Shown: positions 1 through 7,945 of the stretch, in pieces
How positions within the stretch are numbered: position 1 is the first letter of the stretch
Layout of the letters: every line of letters starts with the position of its first letter
DNA from: Bacteroides sp. UBA939
GTDB taxonomy: Bacteria; Bacteroidota; Bacteroidia; Bacteroidales; Bacteroidaceae
Assembly: GCF_002293435.1 (NCBI RefSeq)
Contig: NZ_DBDF01000019.1
Coordinates: 1-9,773 of the forward strand
Length of the DNA: 9,773 bases
Direction: 5' to 3'
Translations under genes and position numbers: made by a program
Notes under the pieces: model-generated
What the model saw: only the letters and a program-made list of their open reading frames with translations
Databases searched by the model: none
What the model was told of the DNA's origin: nothing

Positions 1-101
1 TAGAGATACTTCTGCTAATCATTAAGAAAAAAATCCGCGTTCATCCGTTTATTCCGCATCGTCCGCGTACCCATTCATAATTCAAAATTCATAATTCAAA
101 A
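1..101. repeat. Left intergenic edge with phased TCCG motifs and a 14-bp tandem repeat
   Basis: This non-coding stretch follows the stop codon of the propeller gene. The tetramer TCCG recurs at 34, 44, 53 and 62, a 9-10 bp spacing, within variants of ATCCGCGT. Next to it the 14-mer ATTCATAATTCAAA occurs twice in perfect tandem (73-86 and 87-100). Read on the minus strand, the region ends in a T-rich tract (complement of the A run near 26-33), but I find no convincing stem before it, so I do not call a terminator. Such short repeats resemble dispersed intergenic repeats of Bacteroides genomes; this is recollection, not a search result. Confidence 0.45.
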
Positions 102-2564
102 TTATTTTCTTATAGTAAAGTCAGCCGTACTTTCCGTATCCTGTACACTGACAGGCTGCGCACCTGTAGGCTGTCTTACAGATTTCACTTTCAGTTTAAC
201 TTGCTTTTCAGCAGTATCCGTACTATAGAGTATCACACCGTTCACGTTCGTAGAACTGTGGTTGCCGTCGCCGCTGATGCGCAGGTCGTGCAGGTTGGTG
301 AATACAAAGTCCTTACCTTCCTTAGCCGTTGCATCGGGCAGGATTGTACAGTCCACAACGATGTCGCTACCGGTGGTATTGGTCAGCAACGCTCCGTCAG
401 AGGCGCGAAGCAGGGATACGGTGAAGAAACCGGATACTACGTTGTTGTTCACACGGTGGTCGCCCAGCGAGGCGATAGTCAAACGAGCAGGCTGGTCGAC
501 AACCACTCCACTGCAGCTCAACATTTCGCCATCAAACATCACGTTGGAACCGCTCAGGCAATGCGTCTTGTTGAAGTTTATAATCACTGTCTTGGGTAGT
601 TCGTAGCGGGTATCGTCCAATGTCTTCACGTTGAACGTGGACTTGCGGGCGCCATTGGCGAATACGACTCTCGGGCTTAAACCCATATCGAAGTCAAGCG
701 CATCAGTAGTGCCTTCGCCGTACATACCGTCGACAATGATATTGGCGCCGGTGGCGTTAACCAAGGAAGCGCCGTCTGTTTTGAATAAACCCAGTTCGTA
801 CACAATGTCCTTGGTTCCTTCTTCGCCACGTTCGGTGCGAACAAGTTTCACAACAGCCTGCTGGTCTTCGATAACGGCTTCGCCTATGGGCTTCACCAGA
901 TAGCTCTGCTGTACATCAGAGAGTACCAACTCAAAATTCTTCACGCCTTCAACCAGGTCGTTTGCCTTGATTGACACCTCAATATCCTGTTTCACCAGGT
1001 ATTTGTTTGAAGAACCACGTGAGGGGGTGAATGAAAGCTTTCCTTCCACCGGGATGTAGTTATTGGTTGTAGTAGCCGAAACTTCGCGAGTGGCATAGCC
1101 CACGGTTACAGGAACGGGAGCGCCTTCCTTGGTGGTGGCATAACCGGTAAGGGTTACGGTAAACACAGCCGTAGCTGTTCCAATCACAGGTTTGGTAATC
1201 CTCACGTCGGATACATAAACACCGTGTCCCAGTTTTACCAAGCGGCTGCCTTTGCCGAGGAACATCAACTCGCCGGATGCAGTAGTGAATGCCTGACGGA
1301 AGATAGTAGGCTGATTGTCCGTTACATAACGGTCGAATTCTTTCCGGCCGGTATCGGAGTACATACATACCCGGCCTTCTTCTGATGACAGCAACAGCAC
1401 TTCGCCGTTATTGTCTACACGTACGATATTGAAGTTACCGTCTATCGTGCGGTCGAACTCAGCCTTTCCGCTGGATTGGATACGAACGAATGTGCCGCGA
1501 CGAGCATTCATGTCATAAGTGGTTACTACTGATTCGCCTGTAACCAGATTCATACCTATTCCTTTCACCTGACCGGTGGAAGAACCTGAATAGAGTGCTG
1601 TTCCGTCGTTACGCAACAGGGCGTAGTATCCTCTGTCGCCACTACCGCCTACCAGAATGTTTCCATTGCGGGCAACACGCAGGTGGTTCAGTATGGCTAC
1701 TCCCTGGCTGGCAGGAATCAAAGTCTTACCAAACACGATATCTCCCTCAGGACGTATCTTATAAATAACGCCGCCTTCTACCGGAGAATTACCGGTGATG
1801 ATAACAGAACCTTCGTTGATATTGGCATGAAGACCGGTTACTACATATTTCTTTGCAGGAATAGTGGTGGTGTAATAAGGTTTTCCCTTATTGTCCAGAC
1901 GGACGATGATACTCTGTTCCTTTTCTCCTTCACCCGTAAATGCCGCGCAGATATACTCCGTGGAATTGCCCATTACAACAAACTGGTTGCAATAGCCGCT
2001 GCCGGCATTCTTATAACTATAGAGTACTTTACCCGCCTTGTCCGTCTTCAGCAATATGCCCTGGCGCTCACCGGTAGTTTTGGGTTCCATACCGGAGAGT
2101 ACCAAAGAGCCATCACGCAACAAGTGACCTTTCATAAATTCGCTTCCCTGTTCACCGGCATAGATATTCTGCACAAGCAGTCCTTTACGGTTTACGACAA
2201 CAGCACGTCCGCTCAACAAAGCCTGGTCCTTCTTGTTCTTAATCTGCTGCGGCGTTGATTGTCCTACAATCAGTACACAACCGTTATCGACTTCGGTCAA
2301 CTCATTTATATTTGTAAATCCTGTTAAAGGCAAGGAAAAAACTACTTCGCCCAACCGGTCTACCCAAGTCAGACTGTACGCTTTTCCTTCTTTGCCCAAC
2401 ACAACAGCTTCATCACCGGGCAACGGACAAACTTGCTGTATCTGGTTTCCATCACCATACTGCTTATCAAAAACCACCGGCATGTATTGTGCCTTCGCCA
2501 ACGGACAGATTGCGGCAACCAAAAGGAGCAACATCCACATCCTATGAGTTCTTCTCTTCTTCAT
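102..2564 (-). CDS. Secreted beta-propeller-like protein with C-terminal Calx-beta-like repeats
   Basis: An 820-aa protein and the last gene of the pilus cluster. I start it at the ATG at 2564, not the upstream in-frame ATG at 2621. The 2564 start gives a classic signal peptide (MKKRR, a Leu-rich core, then LAKA before Gln26) and leaves a 22-bp gap after the OmpA gene, with a purine-rich stretch upstream; the 2621 start would overlap that gene. Residues about 27-450 contain repeated blades of the type 'V.LD..GK......' followed by 'G..L..G', suggesting a beta-propeller. Residues about 452-570, 571-691 and 692-820 look like three beta-sandwich repeats of Calx-beta type. The second and third share 'SL.N.TG..I.VD' and are probably duplicated. 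There is no lipobox, and I see no clear type IX secretion tail. It is likely exported to the periplasm or surface. It may be an adhesive or capping accessory of the pilus, but that role is inferred from context only. Confidence 0.85.
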   Translation of the reverse strand: MKKRRTHRMWMLLLLVAAICPLAKAQYMPVVFDKQYGDGNQIQQVCPLPGDEAVVLGKEGKAYSLTWVDRLGEVVFSLPLTGFTNINELTEVDNGCVLIVGQSTPQQIKNKKDQALLSGRAVVVNRKGLLVQNIYAGEQGSEFMKGHLLRDGSLVLSGMEPKTTGERQGILLKTDKAGKVLYSYKNAGSGYCNQFVVMGNSTEYICAAFTGEGEKEQSIIVRLDNKGKPYYTTTIPAKKYVVTGLHANINEGSVIITGNSPVEGGVIYKIRPEGDIVFGKTLIPASQGVAILNHLRVARNGNILVGGSGDRGYYALLRNDGTALYSGSSTGQVKGIGMNLVTGESVVTTYDMNARRGTFVRIQSSGKAEFDRTIDGNFNIVRVDNNGEVLLLSSEEGRVCMYSDTGRKEFDRYVTDNQPTIFRQAFTTASGELMFLGKGSRLVKLGHGVYVSDVRITKPVIGTATAVFTVTLTGYATTKEGAPVPVTVGYATREVSATTTNNYIPVEGKLSFTPSRGSSNKYLVKQDIEVSIKANDLVEGVKNFELVLSDVQQSYLVKPIGEAVIEDQQAVVKLVRTERGEEGTKDIVYELGLFKTDGASLVNATGANIIVDGMYGEGTTDALDFDMGLSPRVVFANGARKSTFNVKTLDDTRYELPKTVIINFNKTHCLSGSNVMFDGEMLSCSGVVVDQPARLTIASLGDHRVNNNVVSGFFTVSLLRASDGALLTNTTGSDIVVDCTILPDATAKEGKDFVFTNLHDLRISGDGNHSSTNVNGVILYSTDTAEKQVKLKVKSVRQPTGAQPVSVQDTESTADFTIRK

Positions 2565-2586
2565 ATCTTGTTTTCTTTTAAATTTT

Positions 2587-4434
2587 CTACCTCTTATTAT
2601 ATATTTCCACACGTCTGGCACGGCGGTTCACGCGTATCCAGTCAATACTGCTTTCTCCCCAGACGTAGCTGCTCACTTCTTCCTTCACTTCTTCAGGGGA
2701 GAGTTTGGTTCTGCCGCGGGCTTCGATTATGAAGTCCACATTCACATTACGGTTGCGGAGATATTCGGCGACACGTTCGGCACGCCTGCCCGACAGCTCG
2801 TAGTTGTAGCTTTCGCTACCCATTTCGTCGGCGTAACCGTCGAACTTCAGTTCGGAGAGGTCGTAACCGCCCATTTCTTCGGCAAACGAATCCAGGCTAC
2901 GGATAGATTCCGCGGTCAACTTATCCGAATCAAAATCAAAATACAGAGTTAACAGCAGACCTTCCGGAACAAATTTCTTCAGGGAAACGGTTTCCTTGCG
3001 GACGTTTTCCGTGGCGCCATTCAATAATAATGAGCCGCCCAGAACTGCCATATCTTCGCTCATGCCGTAGAAGGGTTTCTCCCGTTGGGCACCTAAATCC
3101 TCCATGGTGCGCAGATAGTAAATATCGTCTTGCGACTCCATGGCGCGGTCGGAAACGAAATAGGCGCTTTGCAAGTCGACCGGGCACATATAATAGTCAT
3201 TGAAAACCGAATTCACCGGGTAAGGGTAATGGCTGACGCCGCCCGGCATAATACCGTCTATATCGAAGGCGCAACTGAACAGGTCGTAGCCGCCGAAGCC
3301 CGCCAGACCGTTGGAGGAGAATATCAACCGTCCCTTAAAGAATACGGGGAAAATTTCATCGCCCTCGGTATTAATCTCGGCGCCTAAGTTCACGAGCGCT
3401 CCCCACGATTGGGTTTCGTCGTTCCAGTGAACAACGTACAAGTCAAATCCGCCATTGCCTCCTGCCATATCCGAAGCAAACAACAGAGACTTGCCGTCGT
3501 TGAACAAATACGGATGGGCGTACGAAGCCACAGATTCCTGCGGCAACACCGGAGCATATTTAGAGAACCGGTTTTTCTTTTTTTGCAGTACGGAATAGTA
3601 TAATTTGGTACGGAACGGGCGGAACTTCTTATCCGCCATGGCAACCGACGTGCGCGCCATATCGTATTCGATAACCGTAGTTACCATCATGTCCATATCG
3701 GGAGAGAAGGCCACCGGACCATTCTGCAAGTCAGCCGGAATCCGGTTGAAATAGTCATAACGTCTGGGCGGCTTCTGGGATTTATTTCCTGCATCATAGT
3801 TCGCATCCAGTTCATAGTAGAGGGTGCGATGAAAAAATGTCTTTCTCGGGTCGTTGAACTGGCTGTAGCTCATGGCATAGAACGGCTGGTCGCCGAAAAT
3901 GCCGACCCAGTATTCGGAATTCTCCGAGTTCATCGCCAACCGCTTAGCCGAGTAGCCGGGTTCTTCCTGAATGGAATGGCTCATGGAAAGAGCCTCCAGC
4001 GTATTCTGGTAACGCTGCGACCGGGTATAAATATTTTTGTAGGCATTGTTCAGGCAAATAGCCTCTGCCTCACGGATCTTGCCCTGGAAACGCAGGGCGT
4101 CCACGTATTCGCAGACATCGTCCATCTCAAGTATGTCAGAACGCAACTCTATGGCCTGACCATAATGTTCGGACGCGCGTTTGTAGTCTCTCACCATAAA
4201 GTACAAACGTGCAATTTTTAAATGAAGCGCAGCTTTGGATTCGTCGTCCATTACGCGCTTGACAGCCATCTCGTATTGAGACATGGCCTTATCAAATCTC
4301 TGACTGACAAAATTGCGATCAGCCCTCCGTTCCATACGGCCTACTTTGCGTTCCTGCGCAAAGGAAGAAACACCTCCAAGCAAAAAGAGGAACACAATAG
4401 CAGACAACAGAACTTGAATCTTCTTATTTTTCAT
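2587..4434 (-). CDS. TPR-PD40-OmpA family envelope protein (PorE-like architecture)
   Basis: A 615-aa protein. I choose the ATG at 4434 because it opens directly on a signal peptide (MKNKKIQVLLS, hydrophobic core, SSFA before Gln27). An in-frame ATG at 4461 overlaps the previous stop as TAATG and would add nine residues, including acidic ones, ahead of the signal; it could still act in translational coupling. Residues about 36-105 look like TPR helices. Residues about 239-440 contain PD40/WD40-like strands such as FNDGKSLLFASD and FKGRLIFSSN. From about 497 lies an OmpA domain (LYFDFDSDKL). It has the motif GYADEMG with Asp536 and the motif YNYELSGRRA with Arg551, the positions that bind diaminopimelate peptidoglycan in OmpA relatives. 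The order TPR-PD40-OmpA recalls Porphyromonas PorE, but the signal lacks a lipobox Cys. Its probable role is to anchor an envelope complex to peptidoglycan. It lies between the barrel gene and the propeller gene, within one transcription unit. Confidence 0.9.
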   Translation of the reverse strand: MKNKKIQVLLSAIVFLFLLGGVSSFAQERKVGRMERRADRNFVSQRFDKAMSQYEMAVKRVMDDESKAALHLKIARLYFMVRDYKRASEHYGQAIELRSDILEMDDVCEYVDALRFQGKIREAEAICLNNAYKNIYTRSQRYQNTLEALSMSHSIQEEPGYSAKRLAMNSENSEYWVGIFGDQPFYAMSYSQFNDPRKTFFHRTLYYELDANYDAGNKSQKPPRRYDYFNRIPADLQNGPVAFSPDMDMMVTTVIEYDMARTSVAMADKKFRPFRTKLYYSVLQKKKNRFSKYAPVLPQESVASYAHPYLFNDGKSLLFASDMAGGNGGFDLYVVHWNDETQSWGALVNLGAEINTEGDEIFPVFFKGRLIFSSNGLAGFGGYDLFSCAFDIDGIMPGGVSHYPYPVNSVFNDYYMCPVDLQSAYFVSDRAMESQDDIYYLRTMEDLGAQREKPFYGMSEDMAVLGGSLLLNGATENVRKETVSLKKFVPEGLLLTLYFDFDSDKLTAESIRSLDSFAEEMGGYDLSELKFDGYADEMGSESYNYELSGRRAERVAEYLRNRNVNVDFIIEARGRTKLSPEEVKEEVSSYVWGESSIDWIRVNRRARRVEIYNKR

Positions 4435-4460
4435 TTTCAGCAACTCTTTATCAGTACACA

Positions 4461-5057
4461 TTAACGGTATATATTATAGGTAACACTTATGCCCACCTTG
4501 GTAGGGCCAATCCATGACTTTGTTTTTTTTCGCTCCAAAGGGAAGTCGGCGTACTCTCCACCCAGGTAGAACTTATCGTACTGCAGATGCGCGTAGCCAA
4601 GACCCAGATTGAAGTCCAATCCCCAACGGGAATTGAAAGCATACTTGTATCCGCCGGAAATACCGCCCGATACGCCCCAGCCCATACGGCGGTAGCTTTG
4701 CAACGGGTCGTCATTCGTCAGGAAACCGATATTGAAGTTACCATACATGGCGTAGGGACCTACATAAAATCCGTCCCAGGAGTCGTTCGTGTAAAAATTA
4801 TGCGGGTCTATATAATAACGCAGTTCTACCGTACCCTGGAGGGCGCGAAAAACCTCTTCGCCTTTCTTAAACATATACGGCATCCATATCACTTCAGCGT
4901 TCACCGTGATTTGCCGGGTTAGCGTGTATTCAAAGCCAACGTTGGGCGAGCCGGTAAGCCAAAACGGAACATTAACCTTTACGCTTTGCGCCTGCACGCC
5001 GCTGATAGAACAGAGCAGGAGAACAAGACACAATATATGTCGCACAATCAATTTCAT
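4461..5057 (-). CDS. DUF3575 family putative outer-membrane beta-barrel protein
   Basis: A 198-aa protein with a signal peptide (MKLIVRHILCLVLLLCSISGVQA, cut before Gln24). The mature part is rich in alternating aromatic strands: PNVGFEYTLTRQITVNAEV, then an 'ELRYYID' strand, 'GFYVGPYAMYGNFNIGF', 'WGLDFNLGLGYAHLQYDKF', and a terminal strand ending in ITYN-like VTYNIYR. This pattern and length match the DUF3575 family, which is common next to Bacteroidales fimbrial genes and is expected to form a small outer-membrane barrel. The start at 5057 follows an AAAGAAAGAATT stretch that can serve as a Bacteroides-type ribosome site. The gap to the anchor gene is 27 bp, and its stop overlaps an upstream ATG of the OmpA gene. 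The molecular role is not established; partnership with the downstream OmpA protein is inferred from the tight spacing. Confidence 0.87.
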   Translation of the reverse strand: MKLIVRHILCLVLLLCSISGVQAQSVKVNVPFWLTGSPNVGFEYTLTRQITVNAEVIWMPYMFKKGEEVFRALQGTVELRYYIDPHNFYTNDSWDGFYVGPYAMYGNFNIGFLTNDDPLQSYRRMGWGVSGGISGGYKYAFNSRWGLDFNLGLGYAHLQYDKFYLGGEYADFPLERKKTKSWIGPTKVGISVTYNIYR

Positions 5058-5084
5058 AATTCTTTCTTTATTTTATGTATATTA

Positions 5085-6023
5085 TCATCCCAGGTCGACA
5101 CCTCCACCGGTTTGGATATCTTCGTCCCAGCCTACAATACCAATGTCGGTAACCGTATAAGAATCAATCAGAATAATGATACGTTCACCCGACATCAATC
5201 GCAAGGGCTGCCCCGTATCCTTATCTCTCACGTCAACCGACAGATGGATTACGGTACGACCGTCATTAGTGAGGAACGTAAAACTTAGCTCCATGGGTAC
5301 ATTCTCTATGGAGGGCATGTAGCGATGGTCTACTTCCAATATCCCGGGATTTTCTTGCGCAGGCAGTTCGTCGATGTGGATCATCCGGTCGTCCGGAGTT
5401 AAACGGGTAGTAGTGGTTGAACGGGAAGCGACAGATTCATGTTCCTTCAGAAGCTGCATAACCGACACTCCTTCCGCACGCAACTGCACATTTTGTATCC
5501 GGGACACATCGGCAGGAAGGTTCTTAAAACGTACCGTAATGCGACCGGTATAACGATCCAACTGCGCGGTATCAGTCACCAAAATACCCGGATGCTTTAT
5601 TACAGACGCAAACTTCTGATAGTGTATATCCGAAGGATGTACATAATGGTTGTCGCCGAGAGGATGACCCTTCAATATAAAAGCCGAAGCCTCTGTGTGA
5701 TGTTCGTCTACAAACCGGATGCTGTCCGTATTGGTATAGCAATACACACTATATTCGCCGGGGGGCAACTTGAAACTGAACAGACCTGCTGCCATACGCG
5801 GATCTTTATTCCAATCCGGATAGATGGCATAGCGTGTCGCAACCAATGCTCCGGTAGTATTGTAGACCAGTACCCGGCAGTCGCTGACAGTATTATTCAG
5901 GACTTCCGGCACAAAGACCTGGTATGTGGTCTCGTCTTCAAAATAATCATAGGTGCACGAAGTAAACCAAAGTAGAGCTACTACCTGGGTAAACAACACT
6001 ATGAGAAGTCCGTTTTTGCTCAT
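5085..6023 (-). CDS. FimB/Mfa2-type fimbrial anchor lipoprotein
   Basis: A 312-aa protein resembling the FimB/Mfa2 family, which terminates type V pili and tethers them to the outer membrane. The N-terminus is a lipoprotein signal with Cys23 (LLWFTSC). A transthyretin-like beta region follows, with 'DCRVLVYNTTGALVATR' and 'FSFKLPPGEYSVYCYTN', typical of the first domain in this family. A second beta region ends in 'GWDEDIQTGGGVDLG', the kind of WDD/GGG tail seen in Mfa2-like proteins. It lacks the Arg processing site of the pilin, as expected for an anchor that stays on its lipid. It sits 152 bp behind the pilin stop and 27 bp before the DUF3575 gene. The position fits a minor subunit made at lower level. 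A minor pilin rather than the anchor remains possible. Confidence 0.88.
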   Translation of the reverse strand: MSKNGLLIVLFTQVVALLWFTSCTYDYFEDETTYQVFVPEVLNNTVSDCRVLVYNTTGALVATRYAIYPDWNKDPRMAAGLFSFKLPPGEYSVYCYTNTDSIRFVDEHHTEASAFILKGHPLGDNHYVHPSDIHYQKFASVIKHPGILVTDTAQLDRYTGRITVRFKNLPADVSRIQNVQLRAEGVSVMQLLKEHESVASRSTTTTRLTPDDRMIHIDELPAQENPGILEVDHRYMPSIENVPMELSFTFLTNDGRTVIHLSVDVRDKDTGQPLRLMSGERIIILIDSYTVTDIGIVGWDEDIQTGGGVDLG

Positions 6024-6055
6024 TTTCTATAATTTATGCATTAGTACAAGTGAAA

Positions 6056-6148
6056 ATATAGCGGGAGCAGATTTCCGCTTTCATTAAGTATTTGCGCTCA
6101 AATCTCAAATTAATATTGGTATCAACAAAATTCTGCTCCCCGCTATAT
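6056..6148 (-). promoter_or_regulatory. Long imperfect inverted repeat between pilin and anchor genes (attenuator or mRNA-stability candidate)
   Basis: Positions 6056-6071 pair with 6132-6148 in 16 base pairs with one bulged C, around a 60-nt loop; the core is GCGGGAGCAG against CTGCTCCCCGC. On the transcribed (minus) strand the second arm is followed by TTTTC. A shorter hairpin, 6060-6064 with 6075-6079 (AGCGG/CCGCT), uses part of the same arm, so the two folds exclude each other. In the pilus mRNA this would lie directly behind the pilin reading frame. It may act as a partial terminator or a 3' stabiliser that raises pilin over anchor. Only the base pairing is seen; the function is inferred. 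Confidence 0.55.
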
Positions 6149-6175
6149 ATTCAAAGGTATGAAGGATGATTGGAT

Positions 6176-7567
6176 TTACATTTCAACTGTAGAAGTCGCA
6201 ATGTTGCTATCCCAAGGTGTAGGTTCGTTAACAACGATAGTCAAGTCACCAAATTCCGTAGTGGGAAGATCCAGGTAACCACCTGTATTTAAGGAAATGT
6301 TCACTTCGCGAATCTGATTGGGCAAGAACTTTTCATTGATTACACCGATCCAATATACAGGTTTACCACCTGTCGTAACTTCAGTTCCGTCCGCCAAGAT
6401 ATGACCTGCCTCTGCAAATCCGGAAATAGCGATAAGATATTTACGATTACCAATGGCAATATCCTTGTCGGCGGGTTGGACGGGGAGGGCGGCTATCGCA
6501 GCTTCCGCAGCACGGTCGGAGTTCGGGAATACGATGATATCTCTCCAGAGCTTGAATTCAGTATCTACAATTGTCAAATTAGTAGCACCGTATCCGTCAC
6601 CAGTACCCGGGTTTGCTGTTTTGAATGTAGCCATACCATTAGCACTAGTACCTGCTTCAGTGATAACCTGAACAGCTGTAAGAGTAGTAGCATTAGCTAC
6701 ACTATTTACTCCACCATCGGTACCGGCTCCGATATTCATTTTCTCCGGCAAATGACGAATCAAAATAGCAGAAGCAGTTGCTGCAGCATTGCCGGCAAAG
6801 TGAACATCATCATTTATGGCATGATTGTCTACACCATTCGCATCTATACGCACACGCATCAAAGATACTTCACGCTTCAAAGTGACAGTAGCATTATTCA
6901 TGACATTTCCATCCACTACTACATCCACATCATACACAGGGTTATTCGACGCATCAAGCCCGGTAGCAGTACCCAAGAAGATTTCTGCGGGTTCTTGATA
7001 AGGTTTCATACCGTTAGCAGCGACAGTATATGATGATCCTGCCATAAAAGTAGGCCACTGATCAACATCAGCCGTAGCAGGATCCGTATCATGATCATAA
7101 AGTGCTTTCTTGTGCGTCATAAACAACGCCGATATATTCTTGGCAAGGACGTTGTTTTTATCCCATACTGCATTATCAGTAGCACCAAAAGGAGTGATAT
7201 TAGCCAAATTTTTAGTGTTAGTACTGGCTACAGCAACTAACTTATAAGTACCTGCCGGTACACTGGTGTACACGTATCTCCTCTTGGTTGTTTCAAATGC
7301 AGTTCCAGCTCCGGGATTCGTTTCTACAGCAGAGAATTTCACAACCTTGGTTGTTTTATCATAAAGGAAGAACTGTATCTTCTCAATGATATCCCACGAC
7401 GTTACAGGGACAGCATTGGATGCCGCTCTCGTCTGAGCACCAGCGAAGTCTAACTCAATAGCAAACTCCACGTTCTCCACTTCATTATTCGGAGCTTCTT
7501 TCTCCGTACACGCACCAAATGTCATTGCTGCAAACAATGACCACATTAAAATCACTTTCTTTTTCAT
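6176..7567 (-). CDS. Type V major fimbrial subunit (FimA/Mfa1-like pilin lipoprotein)
   Basis: A 463-aa protein that fits the Bacteroidales type V pilin pattern. Residues 1-20 form a lipoprotein signal (MKKKVILMWS, then TFGAC with Cys20 as lipid site). A strand VEFAIELDF follows, then AQTRAA. Arg47 sits where Porphyromonas FimA is cut by an Arg-specific protease to free the donor-strand groove. Two beta domains follow, with 'YVYTSVPAGTYKLVAVAST' in the first and 'VTLKREVSLMRVRID' opening the second. The C-terminus has the NEPTPWDS stretch near the expected donor strand. In known relatives each subunit inserts a C-terminal strand into the groove of its neighbour on the cell surface. It is the first gene of the cluster and its leader adjoins the invertible segment, so its expression should depend on promoter orientation. 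Codons rich in Ala, Thr and Asn fit a variable surface protein. Confidence 0.92.
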   Translation of the reverse strand: MKKKVILMWSLFAAMTFGACTEKEAPNNEVENVEFAIELDFAGAQTRAASNAVPVTSWDIIEKIQFFLYDKTTKVVKFSAVETNPGAGTAFETTKRRYVYTSVPAGTYKLVAVASTNTKNLANITPFGATDNAVWDKNNVLAKNISALFMTHKKALYDHDTDPATADVDQWPTFMAGSSYTVAANGMKPYQEPAEIFLGTATGLDASNNPVYDVDVVVDGNVMNNATVTLKREVSLMRVRIDANGVDNHAINDDVHFAGNAAATASAILIRHLPEKMNIGAGTDGGVNSVANATTLTAVQVITEAGTSANGMATFKTANPGTGDGYGATNLTIVDTEFKLWRDIIVFPNSDRAAEAAIAALPVQPADKDIAIGNRKYLIAISGFAEAGHILADGTEVTTGGKPVYWIGVINEKFLPNQIREVNISLNTGGYLDLPTTEFGDLTIVVNEPTPWDSNIATSTVEM

Positions 7568-7620
7568 AACTTTTAAAACTTAATTAATAATATTGGTTTC
7601 TAATCAAAATATATGCTTTA

Positions 7621-7637
7621 ACTTCTTCATCAGAAGT
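7621..7637 (-). other. Small hairpin in the predicted pilin leader
   Basis: ACTTCT (7621-7626) and AGAAGT (7632-7637) form a perfect 6-bp stem with a 5-nt loop. It lies between the invertible segment and the pilin start, so it would be in the 5' untranslated part of the pilus mRNA when the switch is ON. On the plus strand it is followed, seven bases later, by six T, so it might instead weakly stop rightward transcripts. The stem is short and could be chance. Confidence 0.3.
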
Positions 7638-7650
7638 ACTTGGTTTTTTC

Positions 7651-7672
7651 CGTTACTTATTAGGTAACGGGA
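7651..7672 (+). repeat. Left inverted repeat (recombination site) of the promoter switch
   Basis: This 22-bp arm is the exact reverse complement of 7946-7967. Its core is GTTAC-TTATTAG-GTAAC, itself an imperfect palindrome of two 5-bp arms around seven bases. Pairing between the two copies breaks at 7650/7968 outside and 7673/7945 inside. GTTAC-N7-GTAAC is, as I recall, a consensus reported for a class of Bacteroides fragilis invertible promoters. It is the predicted crossover site nearest the pilin gene. Confidence 0.9.
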
Positions 7673-7899
7673 ATAAACACAATAACATACACCAGGAGCA
7701 GATTTACATCCAATATAGCATATAATTAAATTTTACGTGTTTCTCAAACAATAGAAATACCCTTCTGCCTTTAGACGTAAATAAAGGTGGACTGCACTAT
7801 TATTATGCATAAATGAGAAGAAAAACAGCCTATAACACTTAAAACAATGCCTTATTTACATCAAAATCACCGTTAAATATAAGATTTTTTGCATTTTTG

Positions 7900-7930
7900 T
7901 TTGTAATTCCAAAAAATTGCTATAATTTTG
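7900..7930 (+). promoter_or_regulatory. Bacteroides-type promoter inside the invertible segment
   Basis: TTTG at 7900-7903 (-33 element) is followed after 19 bp by TAATTTTG at 7923-7930 (-7 element, TAnnTTTG). Both boxes match the Bacteroides sigma-ABfr consensus exactly and the spacing is in range. A second TTTG at 7896-7899 would give a 23-bp spacing and is less likely. Predicted start is about 7935-7940. In this orientation it reads toward the recombinase 3' end; after inversion it would drive the pilin. Confidence 0.8.
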
Positions 7931-7945
7931 CGGGGGTAAAAAACC

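Noticed and set aside
1524..1549. GGTTAC and GTAACC arms resembling the switch repeats
   Set aside because: The spacing is 14 bases instead of 7 and it lies inside the propeller coding sequence with no partner repeat; chance palindrome.
1683..2258. Plus-strand 191-codon frame opposite the propeller gene
   Set aside because: It lies wholly antisense to a gene with a clear signal peptide and repeats, and its translation resembles no family.
2565..2621. Upstream ATG extension of the propeller protein
   Set aside because: The added residues would precede a well-formed signal peptide and overlap the OmpA gene; the internal ATG at 2564 is better.
7594..7612. Possible leftward promoter in the fixed pilin leader (CAAAATAT)
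   Set aside because: It does not fit CAAAnnTA (reverse of TAnnTTTG) and has no -33 box at proper spacing, so it does not undermine the OFF call.
7673..7945. Small gene or CRISPR-like array inside the invertible segment
   Set aside because: There are no spaced direct repeats and no frame of useful length; only a promoter and minor hairpins are visible.
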